Shown piece by piece: positions 16,372-25,444 of a stretch of 52,645 nt of DNA. The DNA is from an uncultured Bacteroidia bacterium (GTDB lineage: Bacteria > Bacteroidota > Bacteroidia > Bacteroidales > Prolixibacteraceae): assembly GCA_903902325.1 (NCBI GenBank), contig CAIUUO010000222.1, positions 1 to 52,645 of the forward strand. Reading direction: 5' to 3'. The number at the start of each line of letters is the position of its first letter. The stretch's first letter is position 1. Position numbers and translations under genes: made by a program. Under the pieces are notes generated by a model. It had not been told where the DNA came from. It saw nothing but the letters and a program-made list of their open reading frames with translations, and did no database searches.

Positions 16372-18648
16372 TTATTGAACCGTGAATTCCCCATGTAATC
16401 CTTCTACTGAACTTGGACCAATCCAGACATCAAATTCACCCGGCTCTATGACATTTTCCTTACCATTGAAGAATTCGAGATCCTTGGCGTCCAGTTTGAA
16501 TTCAACCTCCACAGTTTTCCCCTGTGAAATTGAAATTCTTTTATATCCTTTCAATTCCTTGACAGGGCGGGTGATGGACCCAACCCTGTCGCGGATATAT
16601 AACTGGATAATCTCATCTGCATCCATCTCGCCGGTATTTGTAACGGATGCACTTACATTGATGGACCCCGATGCCGACATCGACATCGCGGAAAGTTTCA
16701 GATCAGCATATTTGAAGGTTGTATAGCTCAAGCCAAAACCAAAAGGCAGCAAGGGTGTAAAACCATAATCTAGATGGAACGATTTGTATCCCAGCGAACT
16801 CTGCGGATTGACTACAGGAATGCTGTCCATCGGAGTCCATGATTTGGCGGAAGCAGGCCTTCCTGTATTGTTGTGGTAATAATAGAATGGAATTTGGCCC
16901 GATCCTTTGACAAAGGTGACTGGCAGTTTCCCGGAAGGAGATTCCTTTCCAAAGATCAAATCTGCCAGCGCCGGTCCGGCCATTGTGCCGCCATGCCAGC
17001 CATAAATGACGGCATCCGCTTTCTCCAGAACGTTTCCGATAGCCAGCGGACGACCTGCCATCACGACAACGATCAATGGTTTTCCCAATTTTGACAGTTC
17101 ATTGATCAGTTCATCCTGGGCTCCCGGGAGATTAATCTCACCACGGCTTTGTCCTTCACCGGATAGAATCCATTCCTCACCGCCAAAATAGAGGATAACA
17201 TCGGATTGTTTGGCCAATGAGATAGCCTTGGCAAACTCAGCCTTATTTATATCCCTGCTGTACTGCAATCCTTTGATAAAATTGACCTTATCAGCGCCAA
17301 GAACCTCTTTGATGGCCGTCAGCGGAGTAACAGAATTATCAGCCTGTCCGTCAAAGCACCAGGTTCCCATTTGGTCGCGGGGTGAATCTGCCAGGGGTCC
17401 AATCACTGCAACGGAATGAATTTTCGGCGACAATGGCAATGCCTTCTCTTTATTCTTCATCAATACAGCACTCTCCCTGGCTACTTTACGCGCATGTTCG
17501 AGAAAATCAGGATTCAGTATTTGCTTTTGAGCATCCGGTTGAACATAAGGATTCTCAAATAGTCCAAGCTTAAATTTGACTGTCAGGATATTTCTTACTG
17601 CCTGATCTATAAGCTCCTGGTCTATTTTCCCCTCCTTAAGCAGTTGCTTAATGTTGCCTGCATAGGTAAAACTTGACATTTCCATATCGACACCTGCTTT
17701 CAAGGCCCTGAAGGCAGCCTCCTTTTCGTTGGCACAAAAGCCGTGGGATATCATTTCTGTAACAGAACCCCAATCGCTTACCACCATACCTTTAAATCCC
17801 CATTCGCTGCGAAGGATCTGTCTCAGGGTAAATTCATTCCCCGAAGCAGGTACACCGTTCAGGTCGTTAAATCCAGACATGAAAGTCAGTGCGCCGGCAT
17901 CTTTTGCAGCTTTAAAAGGTTTTAGGACCACATTTCTCAGCACCGGTTCAGAAATATAGGTCGTATTGTAATCCCTTCCGGCTTCGGAAAATCCATAACC
18001 CACATAATGTTTGGCGCAGGCAGCTACAGAAGTTGGATCAGTAAGGTTATCGCCCTGGATACCCTCCACCATGGCCTTTGCAAGTGTCGAGGCAAGAAAG
18101 GGGTCTTCACCGCATCCTTCTGCTATCCTGCCCCAGCGGGGATCCCAGGTAATATCTATCATAGGGGCAAAAGTCCACCTGATACCCTGCGAAGAACATT
18201 CGATGGCAGAAATACGATATGCCTTTTTTACAATCTCAGGATTCCAGGAAGCAGCCATCCCCAATGGAATCGGGAAGATTGTGCGGTAACCATGAATCAC
18301 ATCACGACCAATCAGCAAGGGTATCCCCAATCTACTCTCTTCTACGGCAATCTTCTGAATCTCATTGACTTTTTCTATGCCGAACAGATTCAGGATTGAA
18401 CCATACCTGCCATCCCTTACCGCTTTTTTCAATTGTTCAGGTCCACCGGCAAAACTTGGGTCAATCTGCGACATTTGGCCAATTTTTTCATCGATGGTCA
18501 TCCGCGAAAGCAGTTGGCTGACCCTGGCATCAACCGGGCTATTATCAACAACTTTTTCGCGACAAGCTCCAGGCAACAAGATTAAAAATATCAGGCAGTA
18601 TTTCAGTGCATGTTTGTATGATTCCATTTTGTTAAAGTATTTGGTCAA
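16372..18648 (-). CDS. GH3 family beta-glucosidase, lipoprotein
   Basis: A 758-residue BglX-like enzyme (an ATG at 18627 is an alternative start). The N-terminus YCLIFLILLPGAC is a lipoprotein signal with Cys29 as the lipidated residue. The (beta/alpha)8 domain contains GRDVIHG, RWGRIAEGCGEDPFL, the substrate motif KHYVGYG (K213, H214) and the nucleophile D292 in VVSDWGS. The alpha/beta sandwich and a C-terminal fibronectin-III-like domain (ending GPSSVEGLHGEF) follow. It should trim glucose from short beta-glucans. It sits between two GH30 genes with 7- and 54-bp gaps, so it belongs to the same transcription unit. Confidence 0.94.
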   Translation of the reverse strand: MTKYFNKMESYKHALKYCLIFLILLPGACREKVVDNSPVDARVSQLLSRMTIDEKIGQMSQIDPSFAGGPEQLKKAVRDGRYGSILNLFGIEKVNEIQKIAVEESRLGIPLLIGRDVIHGYRTIFPIPLGMAASWNPEIVKKAYRISAIECSSQGIRWTFAPMIDITWDPRWGRIAEGCGEDPFLASTLAKAMVEGIQGDNLTDPTSVAACAKHYVGYGFSEAGRDYNTTYISEPVLRNVVLKPFKAAKDAGALTFMSGFNDLNGVPASGNEFTLRQILRSEWGFKGMVVSDWGSVTEMISHGFCANEKEAAFRALKAGVDMEMSSFTYAGNIKQLLKEGKIDQELIDQAVRNILTVKFKLGLFENPYVQPDAQKQILNPDFLEHARKVARESAVLMKNKEKALPLSPKIHSVAVIGPLADSPRDQMGTWCFDGQADNSVTPLTAIKEVLGADKVNFIKGLQYSRDINKAEFAKAISLAKQSDVILYFGGEEWILSGEGQSRGEINLPGAQDELINELSKLGKPLIVVVMAGRPLAIGNVLEKADAVIYGWHGGTMAGPALADLIFGKESPSGKLPVTFVKGSGQIPFYYYHNNTGRPASAKSWTPMDSIPVVNPQSSLGYKSFHLDYGFTPLLPFGFGLSYTTFKYADLKLSAMSMSASGSINVSASVTNTGEMDADEIIQLYIRDRVGSITRPVKELKGYKRISISQGKTVEVEFKLDAKDLEFFNGKENVIEPGEFDVWIGPSSVEGLHGEFTVQ

Positions 18649-18702
18649 TGAAGATATTATGAATGCCTACAATATTTTAGAAATTTCTATTTATCGGATA
18701 TT

Positions 18703-20172
18703 TTACCAGATATAAGTTCCAACAGCACCTCCTGAGAGCGTGGGTGTTACAATCATATCTTTGAACTGGATGTTGAATGTTTGAGAGGATGTGCCTTCGT
18801 TCAGGACGATGAGGACCTTTTTTCCTGCAGGATTTTTATAAGCAACACTCGACAAATTGCCAACATTATCAGAGGCAATTCGTACCGAACCGGCAGATAC
18901 AAATTTTGAGGCGTGCGCCACGATATAATAGGATACATTTCGGTTTACGGATGTTCCTATGGTCAACGCGCCCAGGCAAGTTGAACAACCGCCGATAGTA
19001 TGCGGATAATAATTGGGATCAGATGCCAGATTCCACTCGATCACATTTTTACTCCAGTTGCGTGTTGCCCCAATGATCAGGTTCTTGACGTGCCATTTCA
19101 GATCGGAAGGAAAATTTCCCGGACCGCCGACCCACTGTTCTGTAAAATATACATTCCTGTCGGGATGTGTATTGTGCACCTGGGTTAAAGCGCTGATGTC
19201 TCCGCCGTAAAGGTGAAAAGCAGAACCATCTATGAATTTCTTTGCAACCGGATCGTTTAAAATGGATAGCGGGTAGGATGGCATATCGCAGTTGTGGTCA
19301 TAAACGATAATTTTCGTTGAAATATTTGCCGTTTGGAAAGCCGGACCCAGATAGTTCTTTACAAAATCGTCTTCCTCGAGGGCAGACATAAGCATGCTTG
19401 GATTGTTGCCTCCGTACAAGGGTTCATTCTGCGGTGTGATCGCATCAATTCGGATACCCTGGGCTTCCATTGCCTTGATATATTTGACAAAATAATTGGC
19501 ATAAACACTGTAATATTCAGGTTTCAAACTTCCTCCTACTGAATTTTGATTTGTTTTCATCCAGGTTGGTGGCGACCAGGGAGAACCAAGTATCTTGATT
19601 TTCGGATTCAGGGCAAAGATCGCCTTAAGAACCGGAATCAAGTTAGGCTTGTCGGGATCAATGCTGAAATTCTGTAATCCTTCATCCGTCTGACCGGCAG
19701 GCAAATCATCGTAGGAAAATACATTTGCATCCAGGTCCGATGAACCAATGCTGATGCGCAGGTAACTTACTCCGATATAGGTACTGTCAGCCGTAAAAAG
19801 CTCTTTTAACAAGGCATCACGCGTGGCTGATGCCAACTGATTGATCAGATAGGCACTTCCGCCGGTCAGGGCAAATCCAAAACCGTCGATGGTCTGGAAA
19901 GTCTGGGTAGAATCTACAACAATGGTAGGATTGTAATTGGAAGAACTGCTAAAATTCAATGTCACGTTCTGCTTTGCAAAATAGGTGATATGATCTGGGT
20001 CGGTCAGCCAGACTGCCACATCCGACTTTCCGTTGACAACAGGCACCGGAGTGGGAGTTGGAATGGGTTGAGTCTCAATCTTTGCCTTGGCACAGCCAAT
20101 TAAAGCTAATGCGATCAAAATTATTGACAAACATTGCACTAAATAATGACTGAACCGATATTGTCTATTCAT
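18703..20172 (-). CDS. GH30 family glycoside hydrolase, lipoprotein (copy 2)
   Basis: From the ATG at 20172 the protein has 489 residues. It begins with a lipoprotein signal ending in LALIGC (Cys27) and a proline/threonine-rich linker (QPIPTPTPVPVV), so it is probably tethered to the outer membrane. The catalytic pair is E250 in TPQNEP and E345 in YFTEQWVG. It shares its layout and many stretches with copy 1 (IDGSAFHLYGG, ATRNW, GCDRCLG against GCSTCLG), but copy 1 lacks the lipobox. The pair may divide work between surface and periplasm. The ATG at 20172 is preferred over one at 20199 because it gives a normal-length signal peptide. Confidence 0.92.
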   Translation of the reverse strand: MNRQYRFSHYLVQCLSIILIALALIGCAKAKIETQPIPTPTPVPVVNGKSDVAVWLTDPDHITYFAKQNVTLNFSSSSNYNPTIVVDSTQTFQTIDGFGFALTGGSAYLINQLASATRDALLKELFTADSTYIGVSYLRISIGSSDLDANVFSYDDLPAGQTDEGLQNFSIDPDKPNLIPVLKAIFALNPKIKILGSPWSPPTWMKTNQNSVGGSLKPEYYSVYANYFVKYIKAMEAQGIRIDAITPQNEPLYGGNNPSMLMSALEEDDFVKNYLGPAFQTANISTKIIVYDHNCDMPSYPLSILNDPVAKKFIDGSAFHLYGGDISALTQVHNTHPDRNVYFTEQWVGGPGNFPSDLKWHVKNLIIGATRNWSKNVIEWNLASDPNYYPHTIGGCSTCLGALTIGTSVNRNVSYYIVAHASKFVSAGSVRIASDNVGNLSSVAYKNPAGKKVLIVLNEGTSSQTFNIQFKDMIVTPTLSGGAVGTYIW

Positions 20173-20230
20173 GATGGAGGGAAGCAGAAGTAACTTCAAA
20201 ATATTTATTTAACTTATAGGTTGATATCAT

Positions 20231-21457
20231 TTATTGAAAAACCCTCACATAATCGACAAACATCCTCTGAGGAAATTGAGTCGAAGCATCAGGTGATCCC
20301 GGCCAGTCGCCGCCAACTGCAACGTTGAAAATGAAAAACTGACTCGCATTGAACGGATAAGTCGCTCCGGCATCAGCAGCATTAACAGTAAGGAAGAGTT
20401 TATCATCCACCAGACATTTGATAAGATCCTGCGTCCAGATCATACTGAAAACATGAAACTGCTGTGAGAAATTACCGGAAGACAAGTTATAGTCAGCACC
20501 GCTTGATAAATGGGTTCCGGCTGCAGATTTCCAGTGCATGGTCGCTTTCACCCATCCCGGACTGGACAATGGATTGGCACCAACCAACTCCATGATATCC
20601 ATTTCACCGCATGCAGGCCATCCTGCAGTTGTAATGTTGGTACCAAGCATCCATAAAGCAGGCCACATCCCTTTACTTACCGGTAGTTTTGCCCGGATGT
20701 CAATTCGACCGAATTTAAAATTCTTTTTATTTTGGGTGGTCAATCTGGACGATGAATAGTTAAAACCACCCGTTGCTTCTTTGCGTGCCTCTATGATCAG
20801 ATTCCCGTTCGAGAGAAAACAGTTTTTCAAGCTGTTTGTATAATATTCCAGTTCGTTGTTTCCCCAGCCTCCTGATCCATTTCCGATTTCCTGGTTCCAG
20901 GCCTTCAAATCAAGGCTATTTCCGGTAAACTCATCACTCCAGACCAGTGAATATCCCGGATAGGAAGTAGGTGTAGAATATCCCGTATTATCAGTTGGCA
21001 AATAAGTGCCGTCTTCCGTTATAATCGTTCCTGTAGCACTGGGAGTAGCAATTGTGCAACTGACAGGTTTACTTAATTGAAGTACAAACTGAATGTTATT
21101 TCTCCGCAAATTGGCAGGATCTCCCTTGATTTGTACATCAATGGTTGCCTGTGTTTTCCCGGCAGGAATGGTAAGGGTTCCGGAAGCAGCAATATAATCT
21201 GCCGGTGAGACGGCAGTACCGTCAACCAGCGAATAATCAACTGAAACCTGCTTGGTGGTCGACTGGCTAAGGTTGATGTAGAACTGCATCGTTGCATTTG
21301 CAGATGTAATTGGCTGGCTCATATCCAATGTACTTATTGCAGGAATAACAACCGGATCAGGCGTTGGTGCAGGAGTATCACCGCCTTTGCTGCATGAAAG
21401 AAAAATCATGCAATAAAAGGAGAAAGAAATAAAAGAATTCATTTTTATAGTTTTCAT
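20231..21457 (-). CDS. GH16 endo-beta-glucanase with Calx-beta domain, lipoprotein
   Basis: The 408-residue protein (ATG at 21457) carries a lipoprotein signal ending FLSC (Cys22), a Pro-rich spacer, a Calx-beta domain at about 44-149 and a GH16 jelly roll at about 170-408. The catalytic motif is GEMDIMEL with E285, D287 and E290; the extra methionine spacing (ExDxME) is the beta-bulge form typical of laminarinases. WGNNELEYYT is the conserved substrate-cleft motif. It should make internal cuts in beta-1,3-glucan, on the cell surface. First gene of the enzyme block, with its own -7 word at 21520-21527. Confidence 0.94.
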   Translation of the reverse strand: MKTIKMNSFISFSFYCMIFLSCSKGGDTPAPTPDPVVIPAISTLDMSQPITSANATMQFYINLSQSTTKQVSVDYSLVDGTAVSPADYIAASGTLTIPAGKTQATIDVQIKGDPANLRRNNIQFVLQLSKPVSCTIATPSATGTIITEDGTYLPTDNTGYSTPTSYPGYSLVWSDEFTGNSLDLKAWNQEIGNGSGGWGNNELEYYTNSLKNCFLSNGNLIIEARKEATGGFNYSSSRLTTQNKKNFKFGRIDIRAKLPVSKGMWPALWMLGTNITTAGWPACGEMDIMELVGANPLSSPGWVKATMHWKSAAGTHLSSGADYNLSSGNFSQQFHVFSMIWTQDLIKCLVDDKLFLTVNAADAGATYPFNASQFFIFNVAVGGDWPGSPDASTQFPQRMFVDYVRVFQ

Positions 21458-21519
21458 AATGAGTGGTTTGCCGAGAATCCTTCTAAACACAACGAATTGT
21501 GTCAACTGATTTACACATT

Positions 21520-21527
21520 CAAAAGTA
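21520..21527 (-). promoter_or_regulatory. -7 promoter word for the GH16-GH30-GH3-GH30 block
   Basis: TACTTTTG on the minus strand matches TAnnTTTG, 62 bp upstream of the GH16 start codon and downstream of the terminator at 21742-21773. Confidence 0.5.
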
Positions 21528-21544
21528 TAGATTAAAGATATGTA

Positions 21545-21565
21545 TTATTGTGAAATATACAATAA
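21545..21565. promoter_or_regulatory. Inverted repeat upstream of the enzyme-block promoter
   Basis: TTATTGT and ACAATAA form perfect 7-bp arms with a 7-base spacer, 18 bp upstream of the -7 word, where an activator or repressor would bind. The rest of the 21458-21829 gap holds only the promoter and the terminator. Confidence 0.35.
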
Positions 21566-21741
21566 CCCTAATAATTATGTCTTCACATCATTGTTCAGAA
21601 TTTAGATGCGTCAATTCTTTGAATTATTGAAATACAATTGTCTGCCTTCATGCGGATTCCTGCCAACCGCAAATAGCCAAACAGGCCTATCATTCGGCAA
21701 TTAAAAACTACCAAAGTTAAGACGGAAGGAAGTTGAAACAT

Positions 21742-21773
21742 AAAAATGGAGGAGTAATCCCTCCTCCATTTTT
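21742..21773 (-). terminator. Strong two-way intrinsic terminator inside the PUL
   Basis: A perfect 13-bp stem, AAAAATGGAGGAG (21742-21754) with its complement (21761-21773), surrounds a 6-base loop and has T runs on either strand. It ends the susC-susD-lipoprotein transcript before the enzyme genes. Confidence 0.88.
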
Positions 21774-21829
21774 ATTGTTTTCAATCTGTCATTCGTAAAA
21801 AACGGCCGAAGATATCATCGTGAAAGCGC

Positions 21830-22768
21830 TTATGGCAGTGATTTCAGTTTCAGATACCATGCGTTCCCTGTTTCAGTACCCTGAACCCTAAGATACAGGT
21901 AATTGTCGCTGATCACCATTATTTCATACTCCTTCTGAACCGCACCATAGCCGATAAAAGTAGCGTTTCCTGCAAGGAGGATAGCTGTTTTCGTAGATGG
22001 CGCTGAAGCAGGAACACCAGTAGATGAAGGAACAAAGGTGAATGCCGATGTACCGCCAGGATAGCTGTAACATCCTTCATCACCCGATCCGGGAATTCCG
22101 GGAAGTGTAGTCAAGGAACCTGTTTTTGTGAAGGCTCCATCAGGAGTTGTAGCTTTCAGTGTAAAAGTGCCGTTGGATGCGACCTTGGTAAAAGTAAAAG
22201 TAGCAGTATAAAAACAGTTACAGCAGGCAACTTTTTCATTTACACCGGCGGCCCACCATTCTGGAACAAATGAAGCATCTGACCATGGACCAACACCCAT
22301 TTGACCAGCAACGCTTTTATCCACTACCCAAGACTTGGAACCACTTCCGGTCAAGCTGGATACGATGGCAGGAGCAACTGTAAAGTCGCTTCGCACGGTA
22401 ACACTCTTGGTCAAAGTTGAGGAAGTACCACCCTTCCCATATACGACTGCTGTAATGGTGTAGGTATTTGTACCAAGAGTCGCGTATTTCTTGGTCACAG
22501 AACCAGTTGGAAGATAGACCAAATCGAGTGGTGTATTGGCATCATAGTCCACCTTGTAAGCAAGTGCCCCATTGGCTGTAATTGCAATTTTTACATCACC
22601 CGATCCGTCTCCGGTAGGGCTTGCCGTTGTGGCGCCAACAACATCCGCAGTTATGACGATGTTTGATGGAGCAGTCAGATCACCCAATGAATAAGAAGTG
22701 TCTGTACAACTGTTATTTATCAGGAATACTGAGAATACACCCAAAAGGTATTTGAATATTCTTTTCAT
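21830..22768 (-). CDS. Surface glycan-binding lipoprotein (SusE/F-position)
   Basis: From the ATG at 22768 (MKRIFKYLLGVFSVFLINNSC) the protein has 312 residues with a lipobox cysteine at 21. The N-terminal half (about 30-125) looks like an immunoglobulin/PKD-type beta sandwich ending in YTITAVVYGKGG. The C-terminal half is beta-rich with ACCNCFYTATFTF and ends in YLRVQGTETGNAWYLKLKSLP, the kind of ending seen in SusE/SusF-like glycan-binding domains. The open frame extends 53 codons upstream into the neighbouring gene, which I reject. It is fourth in the susC-susD unit, a position typical of surface glycan-binding proteins. Its ligand is inferred to be beta-glucan. Confidence 0.78.
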   Translation of the reverse strand: MKRIFKYLLGVFSVFLINNSCTDTSYSLGDLTAPSNIVITADVVGATTASPTGDGSGDVKIAITANGALAYKVDYDANTPLDLVYLPTGSVTKKYATLGTNTYTITAVVYGKGGTSSTLTKSVTVRSDFTVAPAIVSSLTGSGSKSWVVDKSVAGQMGVGPWSDASFVPEWWAAGVNEKVACCNCFYTATFTFTKVASNGTFTLKATTPDGAFTKTGSLTTLPGIPGSGDEGCYSYPGGTSAFTFVPSSTGVPASAPSTKTAILLAGNATFIGYGAVQKEYEIMVISDNYLYLRVQGTETGNAWYLKLKSLP

Positions 22769-22778
22769 ATTTATAATA

Positions 22779-23891
22779 TTAATAGGTAAATCTAAAATTG
22801 TCAACATAAATAACAGCACCTGCGCCATCAGTCGAATCATTGAAACGAAGCACCAACTGGTTGTATTTTGCCGTGGAAGGAATTGCTGTAATTGTACTGA
22901 AATCAAATACCAATTCTTCCCAGGCACCTGATTTGGTTAGTGCAACCCTAAGAACTCCAACTCCGTTTGCGGGCGTTCCACCTGTAGCTGCTTCGAGTTC
23001 CACATTCAATTTCTTTCCAACGAGAGCCGGGTCAGGATTGTAAACGAGCACCTTGATTTTATTGCCTTTGGAAAAATCAATTGGAGTATCCAGCGGACTG
23101 TAAGTCCCACTCCAGGCTTCTACTCCCCTTGTGAACTTTCCAACCTGAGCGCTTGTATTCAAACCTGTTGCACTTGGATTTGCCACTTTTGCAAATCCCT
23201 GATTCGTCCCGAAGGTGCCAAAGAAGTAACTGATAAAAGCGTTATCAAAATCAATAGGCAATCCGAACGGATCTGTAACGGTAACGGGAACTGTTTTATC
23301 AGTTTTCGCAGCGCCACCACTTAGGGCAGTAACCTTTACTGTATAATTGCCGGATGTTGCATAAACGTGGTTTGCATTCGCTCCGGCCGCCAGGGCTGTA
23401 CCCGTTTCATTGGTTACATCACCAAAATAAACAAGGTAGGATGCTGCATAGTCAGCTTTTGCACTAACCTGAATAGTATGAACCGTCTGTGAAATTGTGA
23501 CGGCCACATTTTCGGGCGCCCTGTAGGTTACTACCAGCGGATAGGAGGCTGAAGTTTGTTTGCCGGCTGCATCAACTCCGGTAATTGCAACCGTATAACT
23601 TCCTTCCGGATAGTTATGTGTTGTAGTCCCACCAGGCATAACAGTTGCTGAAGCACTCGTACCTGTACCATGTCCGAAGTTGACAATAAAAGAGGCTACA
23701 CCTTCACCTGTCGGAGTTATGGTTACTTTACCGGAATTGTCATTGCTGATAGTAAATAATTTATTGGCATTCCCTGAAATAACCGTATTTAAAAACGACA
23801 AGTCTTGATCAATACCATCTTTTACGGTACAACTTACAACTGCAAGAAGAAGCAGAAATGCAAAGCTGTAGATAAATGTTATTTTCTTCAT
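22779..23891 (-). CDS. PKD-domain surface glycan-binding lipoprotein
   Basis: A 370-residue lipoprotein (LLAVVSC, Cys21). Two PKD-type beta domains follow (about 40-122, with GEGVASFIVNFGHGT and HNYPEGSYTVAITG, and about 125-208, with ASYLVYFGDVT and HVYATSGNYTVKVTA). The C-terminal third (about 215-370) is a carbohydrate-binding jelly-roll-like domain ending YNQLVLRFNDSTDGAGAVIYVDNFRFTY. PKD-bearing lipoproteins at this place are a hallmark of laminarin PULs in marine Bacteroidota. It lies 10 bp before the other binding protein and 26 bp after susD, so it is part of the same transcript. Confidence 0.85.
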   Translation of the reverse strand: MKKITFIYSFAFLLLLAVVSCTVKDGIDQDLSFLNTVISGNANKLFTISNDNSGKVTITPTGEGVASFIVNFGHGTGTSASATVMPGGTTTHNYPEGSYTVAITGVDAAGKQTSASYPLVVTYRAPENVAVTISQTVHTIQVSAKADYAASYLVYFGDVTNETGTALAAGANANHVYATSGNYTVKVTALSGGAAKTDKTVPVTVTDPFGLPIDFDNAFISYFFGTFGTNQGFAKVANPSATGLNTSAQVGKFTRGVEAWSGTYSPLDTPIDFSKGNKIKVLVYNPDPALVGKKLNVELEAATGGTPANGVGVLRVALTKSGAWEELVFDFSTITAIPSTAKYNQLVLRFNDSTDGAGAVIYVDNFRFTY

Positions 23892-23917
23892 GTTCGTATA
23901 TTTTATAGTATATCTAA

Positions 23918-25432
23918 TTAATTATAACCGGGATTTTGTACGAGTTTTGTTCCCTGCAATTCCCTGTAAGGGATAGGGAATACTTCATTTTTACCGGCAA
24001 CAAAACCTCTGCTGCCCAATTTGGCAGTTGCATCACCCCATCTTACAAGGTCGAAGAAACGGAAACCTTCACCGGCCAATTCCAGTCTTCTTTCTGCTTT
24101 AATTGCAGACAGCGAAACAGGAACCGAAGATAAACCAACTCTGGCCCTAACTGCATCGAGCAGCGCCTGGGCCCTTGAACCTGTTGCACCAAGCGCTTCG
24201 GCTTCCAGTAAATAAGTATCAGCCAGACGAATTGCGTAGGTATCCTGTTTGAAGTTCAATTCCAGGGCACCACCACCGGTTCGTACGTCTGATTGCCTGG
24301 GCAGGAATTTATTCAGGAAATAACCTGTATCCATGTAACCGGGTATATAATCGGCTTTGCCGGCGGCTTTCAATGCTTTCAGATCAAACACGGTAGCCCC
24401 GAACCTCGGATCCAGTTTAATGGCATCATAAAAATCCTGGGTAAATACGTTGAAACTCCAACCTGAAGGCAGATCAGGTGCGGTAGATCCGGCTGGCCTT
24501 GAATAACTCCTCGGGCCTACCATGATGTTTACGCTATTACCTTCGTCGCTTCCACTGCCCCACCATCCCCAATCGGAATTACCGACGGCGCTGTGAGCCA
24601 CTTCAAGGATCGATTCTGTATTGAATTTATTGCTCGTAACCCAAAGATCACTGTAGTTGGCGAGTAATCTGTAGCCATATTGGCTCGTGCCCCCTGGTGT
24701 ACCATTAACAAGTGCCAACTGAGCGGCAGCCAGTGCGGCCTTGCCATCATACAAGTAAACCTTACCTAAAATTGCCTGAGCTGCACCTTTTGACATGCGT
24801 CCTGCCTCTGTCGAAACGGCAATGGTTGAAGGTAAATCAACGATGGCTTCATTTAAATCCTTCTCAATCTGTGTATAAACCGCGGCCGGAGTCGCCTGGG
24901 AAACATCATACATATTCCCTGCCGTAAGTGGATCCAAAAGCAGAGGAATATTTTTGAACATAAGAACGAGGTTGAAATAATAATAGGCCCGCAAGGCTTT
25001 TGCTTCCGCAGTAAATCTTGCTTTCAACCCGGCATCCATGGTCACTCCCGGCAGTTTGGCCAAAAGGGTGTTTGCCCTGAATATTCCCTGGTAATAATCA
25101 CTCCAGAAACTTCCAGGCATAATGATGGAGTTCAGTGTGTAATTGGAAAAGCCCTGAATACCTGCACCATCCGTTGCACCGCCACCTCCGGCATAATGGT
25201 CGTCAGAACCGGCGTTCATCATTGAAATCATGTTTTCAAATCCACCAGAGTTTTTCCTCATCAAGTCATAAACTCCGACCAGTGCAGAATAAGCCTGATC
25301 CTTATCGGCATAATAATTGGCCGAAAGAAACTGTCCTTTCGGTTGGATCTCCAAAAATGCCTTGTCGCAGGATGCCAGTGATGTGATCGTGGCCGCTGCT
25401 ATGAATAAGTATTTAATTACTCTTTCTTTCAT
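23918..25432 (-). CDS. SusD/RagB family glycan-capturing outer membrane lipoprotein
   Basis: A 504-residue SusD homologue. It begins with a lipoprotein signal ending TSLASC (Cys22), followed by the family start DKAFLEIQPKGQFLSANYY. The TPR-like helical core contains RANTLLAKLPG, AKALRAYYYFNLVLMFKNIPLLLDP and RMSKGAAQAILGKVYLY; the C-terminus has the conserved RRLELAGEGFRFFDLVRWG and GKNEVFPIPYREL. SusD proteins act as a lid on SusC and bind oligosaccharides. The 12-bp gap to susC shows tight coupling. Confidence 0.96.
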   Translation of the reverse strand: MKERVIKYLFIAAATITSLASCDKAFLEIQPKGQFLSANYYADKDQAYSALVGVYDLMRKNSGGFENMISMMNAGSDDHYAGGGGATDGAGIQGFSNYTLNSIIMPGSFWSDYYQGIFRANTLLAKLPGVTMDAGLKARFTAEAKALRAYYYFNLVLMFKNIPLLLDPLTAGNMYDVSQATPAAVYTQIEKDLNEAIVDLPSTIAVSTEAGRMSKGAAQAILGKVYLYDGKAALAAAQLALVNGTPGGTSQYGYRLLANYSDLWVTSNKFNTESILEVAHSAVGNSDWGWWGSGSDEGNSVNIMVGPRSYSRPAGSTAPDLPSGWSFNVFTQDFYDAIKLDPRFGATVFDLKALKAAGKADYIPGYMDTGYFLNKFLPRQSDVRTGGGALELNFKQDTYAIRLADTYLLEAEALGATGSRAQALLDAVRARVGLSSVPVSLSAIKAERRLELAGEGFRFFDLVRWGDATAKLGSRGFVAGKNEVFPIPYRELQGTKLVQNPGYN

Positions 25433-25444
25433 ATCCGTATATTT

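Noticed and set aside
22769..22927. 53-residue N-terminal extension of the surface lipoprotein
   Set aside because: It overlaps the end of the upstream gene and would bury the lipoprotein signal; the ATG at 22768 gives a proper lipobox.
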